In this document: in pieces, positions 1-9,021 of the stretch
Layout: every line of letters begins with the position of its first letter
Numbering within the stretch: the first letter of the stretch is position 1
Assembly (NCBI GenBank): GCA_902825775.1
Contig: CADECF010000008.1
Location: 62,001 to 126,000 of the forward strand
Reading direction: 5' to 3'
DNA length: 64,000 nt
Source: an uncultured Lysobacteraceae bacterium
GTDB taxonomy: Bacteria > Pseudomonadota > Gammaproteobacteria > Xanthomonadales > Xanthomonadaceae
Program-made: the position numbers and the translations under genes
The notes under the pieces: model-generated
The model's input: the letters and a program-made list of their open reading frames with translations, nothing else
Told to the model about the DNA's origin: nothing
The model's database searches: none

Positions 1-1
1 G

Positions 2-802
2 ACCGCGCTGCGCGAAAGCCTGGCCGAATCCAATGCGCGCCGCCTGGAATTGCAGTTGGAAATGGCCGAACGCGAGCGCGCGCAGGCGCAATTGATCCAC
101 GCGCAGAAACTGGAAGCCACCGGCCGCCTGGCCAGCGGCGTGGCGCACGATTTCAACAATATCCTCGACGTGATCCTCGGCTTCTCGTCGCAGCGGCACC
201 GGCTGCAGGACGTCGGCGGCGACCGCGAACGCTCCGACGCGCTGTCCGATACGCTGGAAGGCGTGGAAATCGCCGCTAAACGCGGCACTGCGATCACCCG
301 CAAGCTGCTCAGCTTCAGCCGCAGCGACTTCCTCAAATTGCAGGTATTCGACGCGGCGCAGGCGATCGCCGAACTGCAGCCGATGCTGCGTCAGCTGTTT
401 CCGCCGACGGTGCGGCTGGAATCGACCTCCGACGCGCCGCCTTTGCCGGTGCGCATGGACCGCAGCGAGTTGGAACTGATGATCCTCAATATCGCCGCGA
501 ACGCTCGCGATGCGATGCCGGACGGCGGCCGTTTCCTGATCGAGGTAAAGCGAGCCGGCGACAAGGTCGAAATCTCGATGAGCGACGATGGGCACGGCAT
601 GGACGAACAGGTCCAGCGGCACATCTTCGAACCGTTCTTCACCACCAAGTCCGCAGCGGACGGGACGGGGTTGGGCTTGTCGGTGATACGCGACATCGCG
701 GCGGCGGCGGGCGGGGATATCCGCGTCGATAGCGCGATCGGGAAGGGTTCGGCCTTTTATCTGCGTCTGCCGCTGGTAACGACGGAACCCCAGTCTTTGT
801 AG
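2..802 (+). CDS. Sensor histidine kinase, C-terminal part (5' end outside window)
   Basis: The reading frame is open to the left edge, so only the C-terminal 266 residues are present. The helix running into the dimerisation domain is followed by an H-box HDFNN whose histidine codon is at 146-148. The N-box (NIAANARDAMP, near 490-520), a G1 box DDGHGMD, the F-box FEPFFTTK and the G2 box GTGLGLSV follow in the usual order, so the ATPase domain is complete. The HDFNN form is typical of PAS/NtrB-type kinases that sense small molecules or redox. No receiver domain follows before the stop. The converging response regulator downstream is on the other strand and may or may not be the partner. The input domain cannot be seen. 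Confidence 0.88.
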   Translation, partial: TALRESLAESNARRLELQLEMAERERAQAQLIHAQKLEATGRLASGVAHDFNNILDVILGFSSQRHRLQDVGGDRERSDALSDTLEGVEIAAKRGTAITRKLLSFSRSDFLKLQVFDAAQAIAELQPMLRQLFPPTVRLESTSDAPPLPVRMDRSELELMILNIAANARDAMPDGGRFLIEVKRAGDKVEISMSDDGHGMDEQVQRHIFEPFFTTKSAADGTGLGLSVIRDIAAAAGGDIRVDSAIGKGSAFYLRLPLVTTEPQSL

Positions 803-873
803 AGTCGAGCTCGCTCGACTGCTTCGGCATCCCCGGCACATCAAGGGCAGTCGAGCAAGCTCGACTCTACAAA
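798..873. repeat. Palindromic intergenic repeat, family A (GTCGAGC type)
   Basis: Two arms of about 25 bases, TGTAGAGTCGAGC.. and its reverse complement, flank a variable centre of about 25 bases. The element lies between two convergent genes, begins inside the kinase stop region and could fold in transcripts from either side. Copies of the same family occur at 16863, 53059 and, with an altered core, at 21.8-22.6 kb and 60.9 kb. Confidence 0.85.
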
Positions 874-880
874 AAAGCGG

Positions 881-1588
881 TCAACCGGCGTCGTTCAGTA
901 CATAGCCTTCGCCATGCACCGCCACCAGCGGCAAGGTCTCTCCGCAGGTGTCGGCGACCTTGCGCCGCAATCGATAAATCAACGAATCCAGGCGATGCGC
1001 ATCGAAATCGTAGACGTTGTCGGTGAGCGTGGCGATCAGCTCGTCGCGCGTCACCAGCTGGCCCGAGGATGCGGTCAAGCGTTCGACCACGCGGCGCTCG
1101 GTGCGGGTGAGCGCAACGTTGAGACCCGATGGCGAGACCAAACACCAGCCGTTGCCATCCAGATGCCAGCGCTTGGGTGCTGCCTGCGCTTGCTGTCCGC
1201 GCAATCGGCGCGCCAGGCTGTGCAAGGTGGCAGCGAGCAGTTCGATTTCTACCGGTTTGGACAGATAAGCGTCGGCGCCTTCGCTCAGTCCGCGCACGCG
1301 ATCGGGCGTCGCGCCGCGACCGGTCAGCATCACGATGCCGATCTCCGGATACGTCGCGCGCACGTTGCGCGCCACGGTGAAGCCGTCCTGATCCGGCAGA
1401 CCCACGTCCAGCACCACCATATCCACAGGCTGGGTATTGAGGTGCAGATGCAGCGCCGCCGCAGTTTCGGTGCCCACTACCGCGAAACCGAAATTGGCCA
1501 ACCCCGGCAGCAGGATGCGCTCGCGCAGCATCGCATCGTCTTCAAGCAAGGCGATTCGCAATGCGCTGTCGTCACGGTTGGGGGGCAT
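881..1588 (-). CDS. OmpR/PhoB-family response regulator
   Basis: A 235-residue two-component regulator. The receiver domain (about residues 10-125) has the acidic pocket EDD at 16-18, the phospho-acceptor Asp61 in VLDVGLPD, the conserved Thr/Ser strand (MLTG) and Lys in the SKP motif. The C-terminal third is a winged helix of the Trans_reg_C type (ALTRTERRVVERL through VHGEGYVL). Its length is normal for the family. The gene is divergent from the molybdenum hydroxylase operon, with 125 bases between the starts, so it could regulate that operon. It converges with the kinase gene at the left edge. The target genes are not known. Confidence 0.9.
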   Translation of the reverse strand: MPPNRDDSALRIALLEDDAMLRERILLPGLANFGFAVVGTETAAALHLHLNTQPVDMVVLDVGLPDQDGFTVARNVRATYPEIGIVMLTGRGATPDRVRGLSEGADAYLSKPVEIELLAATLHSLARRLRGQQAQAAPKRWHLDGNGWCLVSPSGLNVALTRTERRVVERLTASSGQLVTRDELIATLTDNVYDFDAHRLDSLIYRLRRKVADTCGETLPLVAVHGEGYVLNDAG

Positions 1589-1713
1589 TGCGATATCGGC
1601 AGCGAGTCGGGGGACTCGACCCCGCGATTTTACTGGACCGAACCGGCTCGCGGGCCGACCGGCTTCACATGCGACGGGGTTAATATCGGGTCAGCCAGCC
1701 GGAGCATGCCCGC

Positions 1714-4563
1714 ATGACCGCCAGCCTGTCCCGCCGCGATTTCCTGAAAGGCAGCGTGATCGCCGGGATTACGGTCTATATCGCCGCGCCGGGCAGCGCT
1801 GCGCTGGCCGCGCTCTTCGAGGAGCAGCGGCTGCAGCCGATGCCTTGGGACGCGGCCACCGGCAAGATCCGCTATCGCACGGATGCGACCGCGAAAGTCA
1901 CCGGCGAGAAGATATTCAGCTACGACATGCGTTCCCGCGACCTGCCCGGCTGGCCCCGGGAGCAGGCGCACGCGATGCTGCTGCGGGCGACGCAGGCCGA
2001 CCGCGCGTATGCGGGTTTCGACCTGTCCGTGCTCGGCGACGGGCTAAAACCGGACCGCATCGTCACCGCCGCCGACCTGCAGCGCGACGGCGTGCGATTC
2101 CCGCCGTTCTACGGCGAGGACATGCTGCTGCCGGAAGGCAAGACGCCGGCCTATCTGGGCCATGCGGTCGCGCTGCTGGTCTGGCGCGATTTCGCCCGCT
2201 TCCGCACGGCCAAGAATGCGCTCAAGTTCCGCGACGACGTGATCAAGTGGGGCGCCAAAACCGGGCCGCTGGAACGCGATCCCTGGGCTGCGTTCCGTTA
2301 TGTGCGCATCGGCGGCGCCACGCCGTTCGACGACGATACGTATTCCAGCCTGAAAGATACGCCGTTGTTCCCGTCGGGATACAGCAAGAAGCGGCCGCAA
2401 TGGCCGCAGGCCAATCCGCGCGGGGGCTTGGATGCGCAGGGCGCCGCCTTCGCGGCCGGCATCGCTTCTGCGCTGGAAAATCCGGGCGACGGAACGTTGA
2501 TGCTGCAGCGCGAATACTTCTCGCAGTCGATCGATACCGCCGCATTCGAACTCGACAACGGCAACGCCTGGTTCGATGCCGGCACCGCCACGCTGCATCT
2601 GGTCGTGGCGACGCAATCGCCGCAGGAAGTCGCCGAGGCCGGCGCAGCGATGCTCGCTGCAAGCGCGCTCGGCGTGAAGACTCTGGTGCTGCATCCCTGC
2701 TACACCGTCGGTTACGGTTCGAAGGACCATAATCCGTTCCCGTTCTATGCGCTGATGGCCGGCCTGTACGGCGACGGCCGTGCGGTGCGATTGGCCAACG
2801 ACCGTTACGAACAGTTCCAGGCCAGCCTGAAGCGCCACAGTTTCCGCATCCATTACCGCATCGCGGTGGACCGCAAGACCGGCCGGTTCGGGATATTCCA
2901 GGGCGACATGGTCGGCGATGGCGGCGGCCGCCAGAATTTCTCGCCGTCGGTATGCCTGGTGGCCGCGACCGCGGCGCAATCGATCTATTACTTCCCACGC
3001 AGCGACCTGGCCAGCACGGTGATCGCCTCGCGCGCGCTCGATGCCGGTTCGGCGCGCTGTTACGGCACGCTGCAGAGCATGGGGGCGACCGAGATGCTGG
3101 TCGACGAAGTCGCGGCGGAGCTGAAGATCGATCCGATCGAATTGCGTCAGCGCAACGTGTTCAAAACCGGCATGAAGAATACGCAGGGCGCGATACCCGG
3201 CGGCGCGATGCGCGCCGACGAAGTGCTCGCGAAAGCGCGCGCGCATCCGCTGTGGCGCGACCGCGACAAACGCAAGCGCGAGTACGAAGCGGCGTATCCC
3301 GGCAAGCGCTATGGCGTCGGCTTCGGCTGCGTACAGAAGGATTTCGGTACCGGCGCCGAAGCCGCGTTCGTCGAAGTGGCGGTATCGAAGGAAGGCCGCA
3401 TCCTGTTGCGCCATTGCGCGATCGAAATGGGCACGGGTATGGCCACCAGCCAAGCGGCCTTGTGCGCGACATGGCTTGGCCGCCCCGCCGACGATGTGCG
3501 CACCGGAGAAACCGATTGGACGGCGCTGCCGATGCACGCCACCGACGATCCTTGGCTGATGCGGCAGGCGGTGCAGGATGCGCATCGGGGCGATCCGCGT
3601 TGGACGCCGAACTATATGAGCCCGAGCAGCGCCAGCAATTCGGCGTATTTCTGCGGCCATGCGACGCGCGAAGCGGCGCGGCTGCTGTTCGCCGAAGGAT
3701 TGTGGCCGGCCGCACGCGCGTTGTGGAGCGCCGGTTTCGGCGGCGGCCAGCTGGCGCCGCTGTCGGTACGCATGGAAGATGCGCATTGGGTGGAAGGCAA
3801 ACTCACCGCAGGCGGACTCGCGCCGCTCGCGCTGCCGCAACTGGCGGCGAAAGCGTATGAACTCGGCTTGGCCACCGGCGTCGTGGCGCATACGTTCAAT
3901 CGCTGGCAGTGGGCCGAAGCGGAATTTCCACTCGCCGGCGGCACGCAGCGCTTGCCGCTCGACGGTTTGGCCCTGCGCTACGGCGATGGCTCTGCGGCCG
4001 GCGCAGGACGCGAAACCGCTCAAGGCTATCGCATGCTCGAGCGCAGCCGCGTCGACTATCCGCCCGCGCAACGCAACAACGCCGGCGTCGTCTACTACGC
4101 GACGATGGCCACGATCGCCGAAGTGGCGGTCGATACCGGCAGCGGCCAGGTCGACCTGATCGACCACCATTCGATCCTGGAATGCGGCAACCAGATCGTG
4201 CCGGAACTGGTTTCGGGCCAGATCCAAGGCGGCCTGGCGATGGGTATCGGCCATGCCCTGCACGAATACCTGCCGTTGTACGAAGACGGCCCCGGCAACG
4301 GCACTTGGAATTTCAACCGTTACGCGCTGCCGCGCGCGCGCGATGTCGCGGTGTGGAAACAGAGCAGCGAAGTGCTGCCCGCCCTTTCGGACAGCGATCC
4401 GCCCAAGGGCATGGCCGAAGTGGTGATGATCGCGGTGGTGCCGGCGATCGTGAACGGCATCGCCCATGCCACCGGACTGCGTTTCCGCGAACTGCCGGTA
4501 ACGCCGGAGAAAGTGCTGGCCGGATTGGCCGGCGAAGCGGCGCCGAAGGAGGATGCGGCATGA
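1714..4563 (+). CDS. Tat-exported xanthine dehydrogenase-family molybdopterin-binding subunit
   Basis: A 949-residue large subunit of a molybdenum hydroxylase of the aldehyde/isoquinoline oxidoreductase type, which hydroxylates its substrate with water-derived oxygen. The N-terminus SRRDFLKG followed by a hydrophobic stretch is a twin-arginine signal, so the enzyme should act in the periplasm. The rest matches the two molybdopterin-binding AldOx-type domains. Glu902 in the GMAE stretch near the C-terminus is the likely catalytic glutamate by position. The stop codon overlaps the next start in an ATGA, as expected for an operon with the 2Fe-2S and cytochrome subunits. There is no FAD subunit, so electrons should go from Mo through Fe-S to the cytochrome. 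The substrate cannot be deduced. Confidence 0.9.
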   Translation: MTASLSRRDFLKGSVIAGITVYIAAPGSAALAALFEEQRLQPMPWDAATGKIRYRTDATAKVTGEKIFSYDMRSRDLPGWPREQAHAMLLRATQADRAYAGFDLSVLGDGLKPDRIVTAADLQRDGVRFPPFYGEDMLLPEGKTPAYLGHAVALLVWRDFARFRTAKNALKFRDDVIKWGAKTGPLERDPWAAFRYVRIGGATPFDDDTYSSLKDTPLFPSGYSKKRPQWPQANPRGGLDAQGAAFAAGIASALENPGDGTLMLQREYFSQSIDTAAFELDNGNAWFDAGTATLHLVVATQSPQEVAEAGAAMLAASALGVKTLVLHPCYTVGYGSKDHNPFPFYALMAGLYGDGRAVRLANDRYEQFQASLKRHSFRIHYRIAVDRKTGRFGIFQGDMVGDGGGRQNFSPSVCLVAATAAQSIYYFPRSDLASTVIASRALDAGSARCYGTLQSMGATEMLVDEVAAELKIDPIELRQRNVFKTGMKNTQGAIPGGAMRADEVLAKARAHPLWRDRDKRKREYEAAYPGKRYGVGFGCVQKDFGTGAEAAFVEVAVSKEGRILLRHCAIEMGTGMATSQAALCATWLGRPADDVRTGETDWTALPMHATDDPWLMRQAVQDAHRGDPRWTPNYMSPSSASNSAYFCGHATREAARLLFAEGLWPAARALWSAGFGGGQLAPLSVRMEDAHWVEGKLTAGGLAPLALPQLAAKAYELGLATGVVAHTFNRWQWAEAEFPLAGGTQRLPLDGLALRYGDGSAAGAGRETAQGYRMLERSRVDYPPAQRNNAGVVYYATMATIAEVAVDTGSGQVDLIDHHSILECGNQIVPELVSGQIQGGLAMGIGHALHEYLPLYEDGPGNGTWNFNRYALPRARDVAVWKQSSEVLPALSDSDPPKGMAEVVMIAVVPAIVNGIAHATGLRFRELPVTPEKVLAGLAGEAAPKEDAA

Positions 4564-5120
4564 GCGCGACGCCGATCCGCACACGCCCGTTGAAGCTGCA
4601 GATCAACGGCCGCGCCCATGGCCCGGTCGACGTGCCCGAAGACATGATGCTGGTCGACGTGCTGCACGAATACCTCGGCCTCACCGGCACGCGTTTCGGC
4701 TGCGGCCAGGGCGTGTGCCGCGCCTGCACGGTGATCGTCGACGGCGCCGACGGCCCGCGCGAAGTGCGCAGTTGCATCACCGGCGCGCATTGGTTCGACG
4801 GCAAACGCATCCGCACCGTCGAAGGCCATGCCAAGTGGGACGACAGCGGCAAGATCGTCGAGCTCTCGCCGGTGCAGCAAGCCTTCCTCGATCATTTCAG
4901 CTTCCAGTGCGGCTACTGCACGCCGGGCTTCGTCAATGCGGCGACGGTATTGCTGGAAAAACTGGCGAAGTCGCCGGTCGCCGCGGACGACGTCGAAGCG
5001 ACGATCACCGAAGCGCTCAATCCGCATCTGTGCCGCTGCACCGGCTATGTGCGTTATTACCAGGCGGTGAAGGACCTCGTGCTGAAAACGCCTGGACTGG
5101 TGCGGGAGAAAGCGCCATGA
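4560..5120 (+). CDS. (2Fe-2S)-binding subunit of the molybdenum hydroxylase
   Basis: A 186-residue small subunit. The N-terminal plant-type ferredoxin domain carries CGQGVCRAC, and the C-terminal helical 2Fe-2S domain carries CGYCTPGF and HLCRCTGY, giving the two clusters typical of XdhC/IorA/CoxS proteins. The start ATG overlaps the stop of the large subunit by four bases, and its own stop overlaps the cytochrome start in the same way, so translation is probably coupled. It has no signal peptide. The likely route is export as a folded complex with the Tat-tagged large subunit, which is an inference from the family. A spacer of roughly 25 residues between the two domains is slightly longer than in the shortest homologues. 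Confidence 0.93.
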   Translation: MSATPIRTRPLKLQINGRAHGPVDVPEDMMLVDVLHEYLGLTGTRFGCGQGVCRACTVIVDGADGPREVRSCITGAHWFDGKRIRTVEGHAKWDDSGKIVELSPVQQAFLDHFSFQCGYCTPGFVNAATVLLEKLAKSPVAADDVEATITEALNPHLCRCTGYVRYYQAVKDLVLKTPGLVREKAP

Positions 5121-6385
5121 CCCGCGTCGGCTGGAGAAGGATCGTGGCCTGGCTGCTGGTGCTGTTGCTGTTATGGCTGCTGTTGATGGCGGCGATGCGG
5201 TTCTTCGCGAACCGCGGGCCGGCGCAGCAAGTGGCCGTTACGCCGCAACGACTCGCGCACGGCCGCTATCTCGCGGCCGCAGCCGATTGCGCTGCCTGCC
5301 ACACGGATCCGGGCGGCGCGCCGTTCGCCGGCGGCGTGCCGCTGGGCTCGCCTTTCGGCACGATCCATGGCACCAACATCACCCCCGATGCGGACACCGG
5401 TATCGGCCGTTACACCTCGGAGGATTTTTTCCGCGCATTGACCAAGGGCGAGGCCCGCGACGGCCATCAGTTGTATCCGGCGATGCCATACGTGTCGTAC
5501 AAGACGATGACCCGCGCTGACAGCGACGCGATCTACGCGTATCTGATGAATCAGCCGGCGGTGCGGCGACAGAACAAGAAGAACGGCGTCGGCTTCCCGT
5601 TCAACATCCGCAGCGGCATCCATCTGTGGAATCTGCTGTTCGCCGGTGCGGATGCCGTATCCGCGTCGCAGGGGGCGTCGCCTGCTTGGCAGCGCGGCCG
5701 GTATCTGGTCGAGACGATGGGCCATTGCGGCGAATGCCACAGCCCGCGCGGGACGCTCGGGCAGATCGATCGCGATCGGCCGCTTGGCGGCAATAACAAG
5801 ATGGGCCGCTTCGCGGCGCCGGACATCACACCCGCAGGCCTGGCCGCGCGCGGCTGGGATGCGGCGCTGCTGCGCGAGTATCTCGGTGCCGGCGTGAGCG
5901 CACGTGCCGTCGCTTCCGACGAGATGCTGAAGGTGGTCGGACTGTCGACCAGCAAACTCAACGACGACGACCTGAAGGCCATGACCGCGTACCTGCTCGG
6001 CGACCGGCCGGCGGCGCCGCGCATCGTACAAACAGTGAATGCTTTCGCCGCCGATCCCGGCCGCGACCATTACTTGAATCTCTGTTCCGGTTGCCACGGC
6101 CGCGACGCGCAAGGCGTCCCGCACGTGGCGCCGGCCCTGCGCGACAACAGCAGCGTGCGCGATGCCGATCCGCATAACCTGATCGTCGCGATTCTCGATG
6201 GTCTGCCCGAGCACGACTTTCCCGGTTACGAGCGCATGCAGGACATGCCCGGTTTCGCGCAGGATCTGAGCGATACGGATGTCGCGGCATTGAGCGGCTG
6301 GCTGCGACGCAGTTATGGCGGACAACCGCAGGCGATCGAAGCAGCCACTGTCGCCAAGCTCCGCAGCAGCCACGGCGCGCACTAA
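5117..6385 (+). CDS. Membrane-anchored triheme cytochrome c
   Basis: A 422-residue protein with an uncleaved-looking N-terminal membrane segment (about residues 10-30) and three CxxCH heme sites: CAACH, CGECH and CSGCH. This is the layout of the cytochrome subunits paired with membrane-bound alcohol, gluconate and aldehyde dehydrogenases. Its overlap with the 2Fe-2S gene and the lack of a flavin subunit make it the probable electron acceptor of the molybdenum hydroxylase, passing electrons to ubiquinone or a terminal oxidase. It is the last gene of the operon and is followed by a long palindrome. Confidence 0.92.
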   Translation: MTRVGWRRIVAWLLVLLLLWLLLMAAMRFFANRGPAQQVAVTPQRLAHGRYLAAAADCAACHTDPGGAPFAGGVPLGSPFGTIHGTNITPDADTGIGRYTSEDFFRALTKGEARDGHQLYPAMPYVSYKTMTRADSDAIYAYLMNQPAVRRQNKKNGVGFPFNIRSGIHLWNLLFAGADAVSASQGASPAWQRGRYLVETMGHCGECHSPRGTLGQIDRDRPLGGNNKMGRFAAPDITPAGLAARGWDAALLREYLGAGVSARAVASDEMLKVVGLSTSKLNDDDLKAMTAYLLGDRPAAPRIVQTVNAFAADPGRDHYLNLCSGCHGRDAQGVPHVAPALRDNSSVRDADPHNLIVAILDGLPEHDFPGYERMQDMPGFAQDLSDTDVAALSGWLRRSYGGQPQAIEAATVAKLRSSHGAH

Positions 6386-6417
6386 GCCGCCTTCATTGGG
6401 GCAGCCTTCGCGTTTTT

Positions 6418-6500
6418 CGTGGGAGCGGCTTAAGCCGCGAGCTCTTCCATCCAGCTCCCTGCGATCTTGCAAAGCTCGCGGCTCAAGCCGCTCCCACAAA
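6418..6500. repeat. Palindromic intergenic repeat, family B (GTGGGAGCGGCTT type)
   Basis: The arms GTGGGAGCGGCTTAAGCC.. and the reverse complement enclose about 35 bases containing a second small complement (GAGCTCTTCC / AAAGCTCGCG). It lies just after the cytochrome operon. A close copy is at 47072-47154 and a shortened variant at 46491-46557. Confidence 0.85.
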
Positions 6501-6664
6501 GAGTCGCTGCACGACAGCTGCGGTCATCCGTCGTGCCAGCGCAATGGCTGCGTATTTCGCTCGCCAGTCATTTCCTGTCCTCTCTCGACCAACTACGACA
6601 GGCACCGATTGCGACACGAGGACATCCCATGTCCTGCCGATCGACTCACGAAGTCAATTCGGAT

Positions 6665-6735
6665 AACCAACGTTGTCATACTTAAAACGTGCGCTATTTC
6701 GCAAATATTGCGCATATGTTGTGACAACGTTGTCA
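6665..6735 (+). promoter_or_regulatory. Chitinase promoter region with two LacI-type operators
   Basis: A perfect 14-base palindrome TGACAACGTTGTCA lies at 6722-6735. A second, imperfect copy whose right part CAACGTTGTCA is identical ends at 6678, with the centres 57 bases apart. The central CG and half-site form are typical of LacI/GalR-family operators. TTGTCA (6673-6678) and TATTTC (6695-6700) could be the -35 and -10, so one operator would cover the -35 and the other would sit just downstream of the start. The start site is not proven. The interval 6501-6664 shows no gene. Confidence 0.6.
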
Positions 6736-6864
6736 AACGGTCCCCACTCACGGACCGAGGCCATCCGCGGAGAAGACGCCGAACAGATCCGACGAAACAA
6801 CGGGGGGCTCGACCGATCCGCAGGATCAACGCACGCGATCGTGAACTTTAGGAGAGGAAAGCTC

Positions 6865-8916
6865 ATGAGACACGCACACGCTTGGAAGCTATTACTGTCG
6901 TCCCTGCTGTTGATTTCATTCGTACCGCTGGCCCAGGCGCAGAGCGCGTCGTGCGCCGGCGTGCCCGCCTGGAACGCCGCGACCATCTACAACCCCGGCG
7001 ACAAACTGGTCTATCAGAACCGGTTGTATCAGGCACTGGTTCCGATTTGGAACGCGCCGCCGACGCACTGCCCCAGCTGCGGCTGGTACCAGGATCTCGG
7101 CGCCTGCGGCACCGGCACCAATCAACCGCCGACGGTGACACTGACCGCACCGACGAACGGTTCCACCCACAATGCCGGCAGCAATATCGCCGTCAGCGCG
7201 ACGGCCGCCGACAGCGACGGCAGCATCGCCAAAGTCGAATTCTTCCGCGGCACGGTTTCGCTCGGCGTCGATACCACCTCGCCCTATAGCGTGACTTGGA
7301 ATAACGCCACCGCCGGCAGCCATGCCTTCAAAGCCGTCGCCACCGACAACGGCAGTGCGAACACCACGTCCGCAACTGCCACGATCACCGTAACGGGCAC
7401 GCCGCCGACCGACACCACCGCACCGAGCGTGCCGACCGGGTTGGCTTCGCCTTCGCAAACCAGCAGCAGCGTCTCGCTGACCTGGAACGCGTCGACCGAC
7501 AACGCCGGCGGCAGCGGCGTGGCGGGCTACGATGTGTATCGCAACGGCAGCCTGGTCGGTTCGCCCGCGGCCACCAGCTATACCGATGCTGGCCTGGCCG
7601 CGAGCACCACGTACAACTATCGCGTGCGCGCACGCGACAACGCCACCAATGCTTCCGCGCAGAGCGCGCAGATCAGCGCAACCACCAAAACCGGCGGCGG
7701 CGGCAACAAGCGGGTGATCGGCTACTTCACGCAGTGGGGCATCTACGCGCGCAACTACCGGGTCAAGAACATCGATACCAGCGGTTCCGCGGCCAAGCTG
7801 ACCCACATCAACTACGCCTTCGGCAACGTGCGCAACAACCGCTGCGAAGTGGGCGTCACGCAACCGTCCGATCCGAACACCGGCGTGGGCGGCGATGCGT
7901 TCGCCGATTACACCAAGGCCTTCGGCGCGGGCGAGAGCGTCAGCGGTGCGGCCGACACCTGGGGCCAGCCGTTGCGCGGCAACTGGAACCAGCTCAAGCA
8001 ACTCAAGGCCAAGTATCCGGGCCTGAAAGTGCTGATTTCGCTCGGCGGGTGGACTTGGTCGCGCGGCTTCGCGAGTGCGGCGCGCCCGGAGAACAGGCAG
8101 GCCTTCGTCGCCTCGTGCGTCGACGCTTACATCCGCGGCAACCTGCCCGTCACCGACGGCGCCGGCGGCACCGCGGCGGCAGCGGGCGTATTCGACGGCA
8201 TCGATCTGGATTGGGAGTATCCGGCCGCCTGCGGCCTGACTTGCGGCACGCCGGAAGAGAGCGCGAACTTCACCGCGTTGCTCGCAGAGTTCCGCTCGCA
8301 GCTCAATGCGGTGCGTCCGGGCCTGTTGCTGACCATCGCGGCCGGCGCGGGCGTGGATAAGGTGCGCGTGACCGATCCGGCCACGTACAGCCAATACCTG
8401 GATTACATCAACGTGATGACCTACGACTTCCACGGTACGTGGGATCCGCAGACCAACCATCACTCGGCCTTGTTCGATTCGCCGAACGATCCATCCACCG
8501 GAGATCAGCGCTTCTACAATTCCAACGATGCGATCGAAGCCTTCCTGACCCGCGGCGTGCCCGCCTCGAAGTTGAACCTGGGCATCGGCTTCTACGGCCG
8601 CGGCTGGACCGGCGTGGCCAACGCCAACAACGGCCTGTACCAGAACGGCACCGCGGCGCCGGGCACGTACGAAGCCGGCAACGAGGACTACAAAGTGCTG
8701 AAGAATCGGCCGGGTACTATCTTCACCGACGCCAATGCGCGCGCGACATGGAAGTACGACGGGAACACGTTCTGGAGCTACGACACGCCAGCCATGATCA
8801 CGGAGAAGATGGCTTACGTGAAAGCGCAAAACCTGGGCGGCGCGTTCGTCTGGGAGTTCAGCGGAGACGATGCGCAGGGTAGCCTGACGACTGCGGTGAG
8901 CGATGGGTTGAAGTAA
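6865..8916 (+). CDS. Secreted multidomain chitinase, GH18 family
   Basis: A 683-residue exported chitinase. The order is a Sec signal peptide ending near AQAQS, a chitin-binding module of the CBM5/12 type (about residues 36-75, WNAATIYNPGD with later tryptophans), an Ig-like domain (about 92-175, starting PPTVTLTAP), a fibronectin type III domain (about 185-275) and a GH18 barrel (about 283-680). The barrel has the catalytic DxxDxDxE motif DGIDLDWE with the acid Glu451, and the substrate-positioning MTYDFHG. The start was chosen because GGAGAGG lies upstream and a signal peptide follows at once. The frame is open further upstream but without a signal. It probably degrades fungal or insect chitin, with expression likely controlled by the operators upstream. 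Confidence 0.94.
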   Translation: MRHAHAWKLLLSSLLLISFVPLAQAQSASCAGVPAWNAATIYNPGDKLVYQNRLYQALVPIWNAPPTHCPSCGWYQDLGACGTGTNQPPTVTLTAPTNGSTHNAGSNIAVSATAADSDGSIAKVEFFRGTVSLGVDTTSPYSVTWNNATAGSHAFKAVATDNGSANTTSATATITVTGTPPTDTTAPSVPTGLASPSQTSSSVSLTWNASTDNAGGSGVAGYDVYRNGSLVGSPAATSYTDAGLAASTTYNYRVRARDNATNASAQSAQISATTKTGGGGNKRVIGYFTQWGIYARNYRVKNIDTSGSAAKLTHINYAFGNVRNNRCEVGVTQPSDPNTGVGGDAFADYTKAFGAGESVSGAADTWGQPLRGNWNQLKQLKAKYPGLKVLISLGGWTWSRGFASAARPENRQAFVASCVDAYIRGNLPVTDGAGGTAAAAGVFDGIDLDWEYPAACGLTCGTPEESANFTALLAEFRSQLNAVRPGLLLTIAAGAGVDKVRVTDPATYSQYLDYINVMTYDFHGTWDPQTNHHSALFDSPNDPSTGDQRFYNSNDAIEAFLTRGVPASKLNLGIGFYGRGWTGVANANNGLYQNGTAAPGTYEAGNEDYKVLKNRPGTIFTDANARATWKYDGNTFWSYDTPAMITEKMAYVKAQNLGGAFVWEFSGDDAQGSLTTAVSDGLK

Positions 8917-8952
8917 TCGCTTAGTCGGCTCATCCCATGCCGTCGAAACAGC

Positions 8953-8986
8953 GCGCCGGCCTCCTAGAGGAGGCCGGCGCTTCTTT
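8953..8986 (+). terminator. Strong hairpin terminator after the chitinase gene
   Basis: The 13-base arms GCGCCGGCCTCCT and AGGAGGCCGGCGC are nearly back to back and are followed by TTCTTT. It lies between the convergent chitinase and small secreted protein genes. The T-tail suits the plus strand best. Confidence 0.75.
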
Positions 8987-9021
8987 CCAGAGGCTAGCGA
9001 GTGGCAGACGCCGACGGCAGA

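Noticed and set aside
2044..4584. An 846-codon open frame antisense to the molybdopterin subunit
   Set aside because: Third-position GC bias leaves long open antisense frames in such genes. The product is Arg/His-rich without motifs, and the plus-strand gene has clear family motifs.
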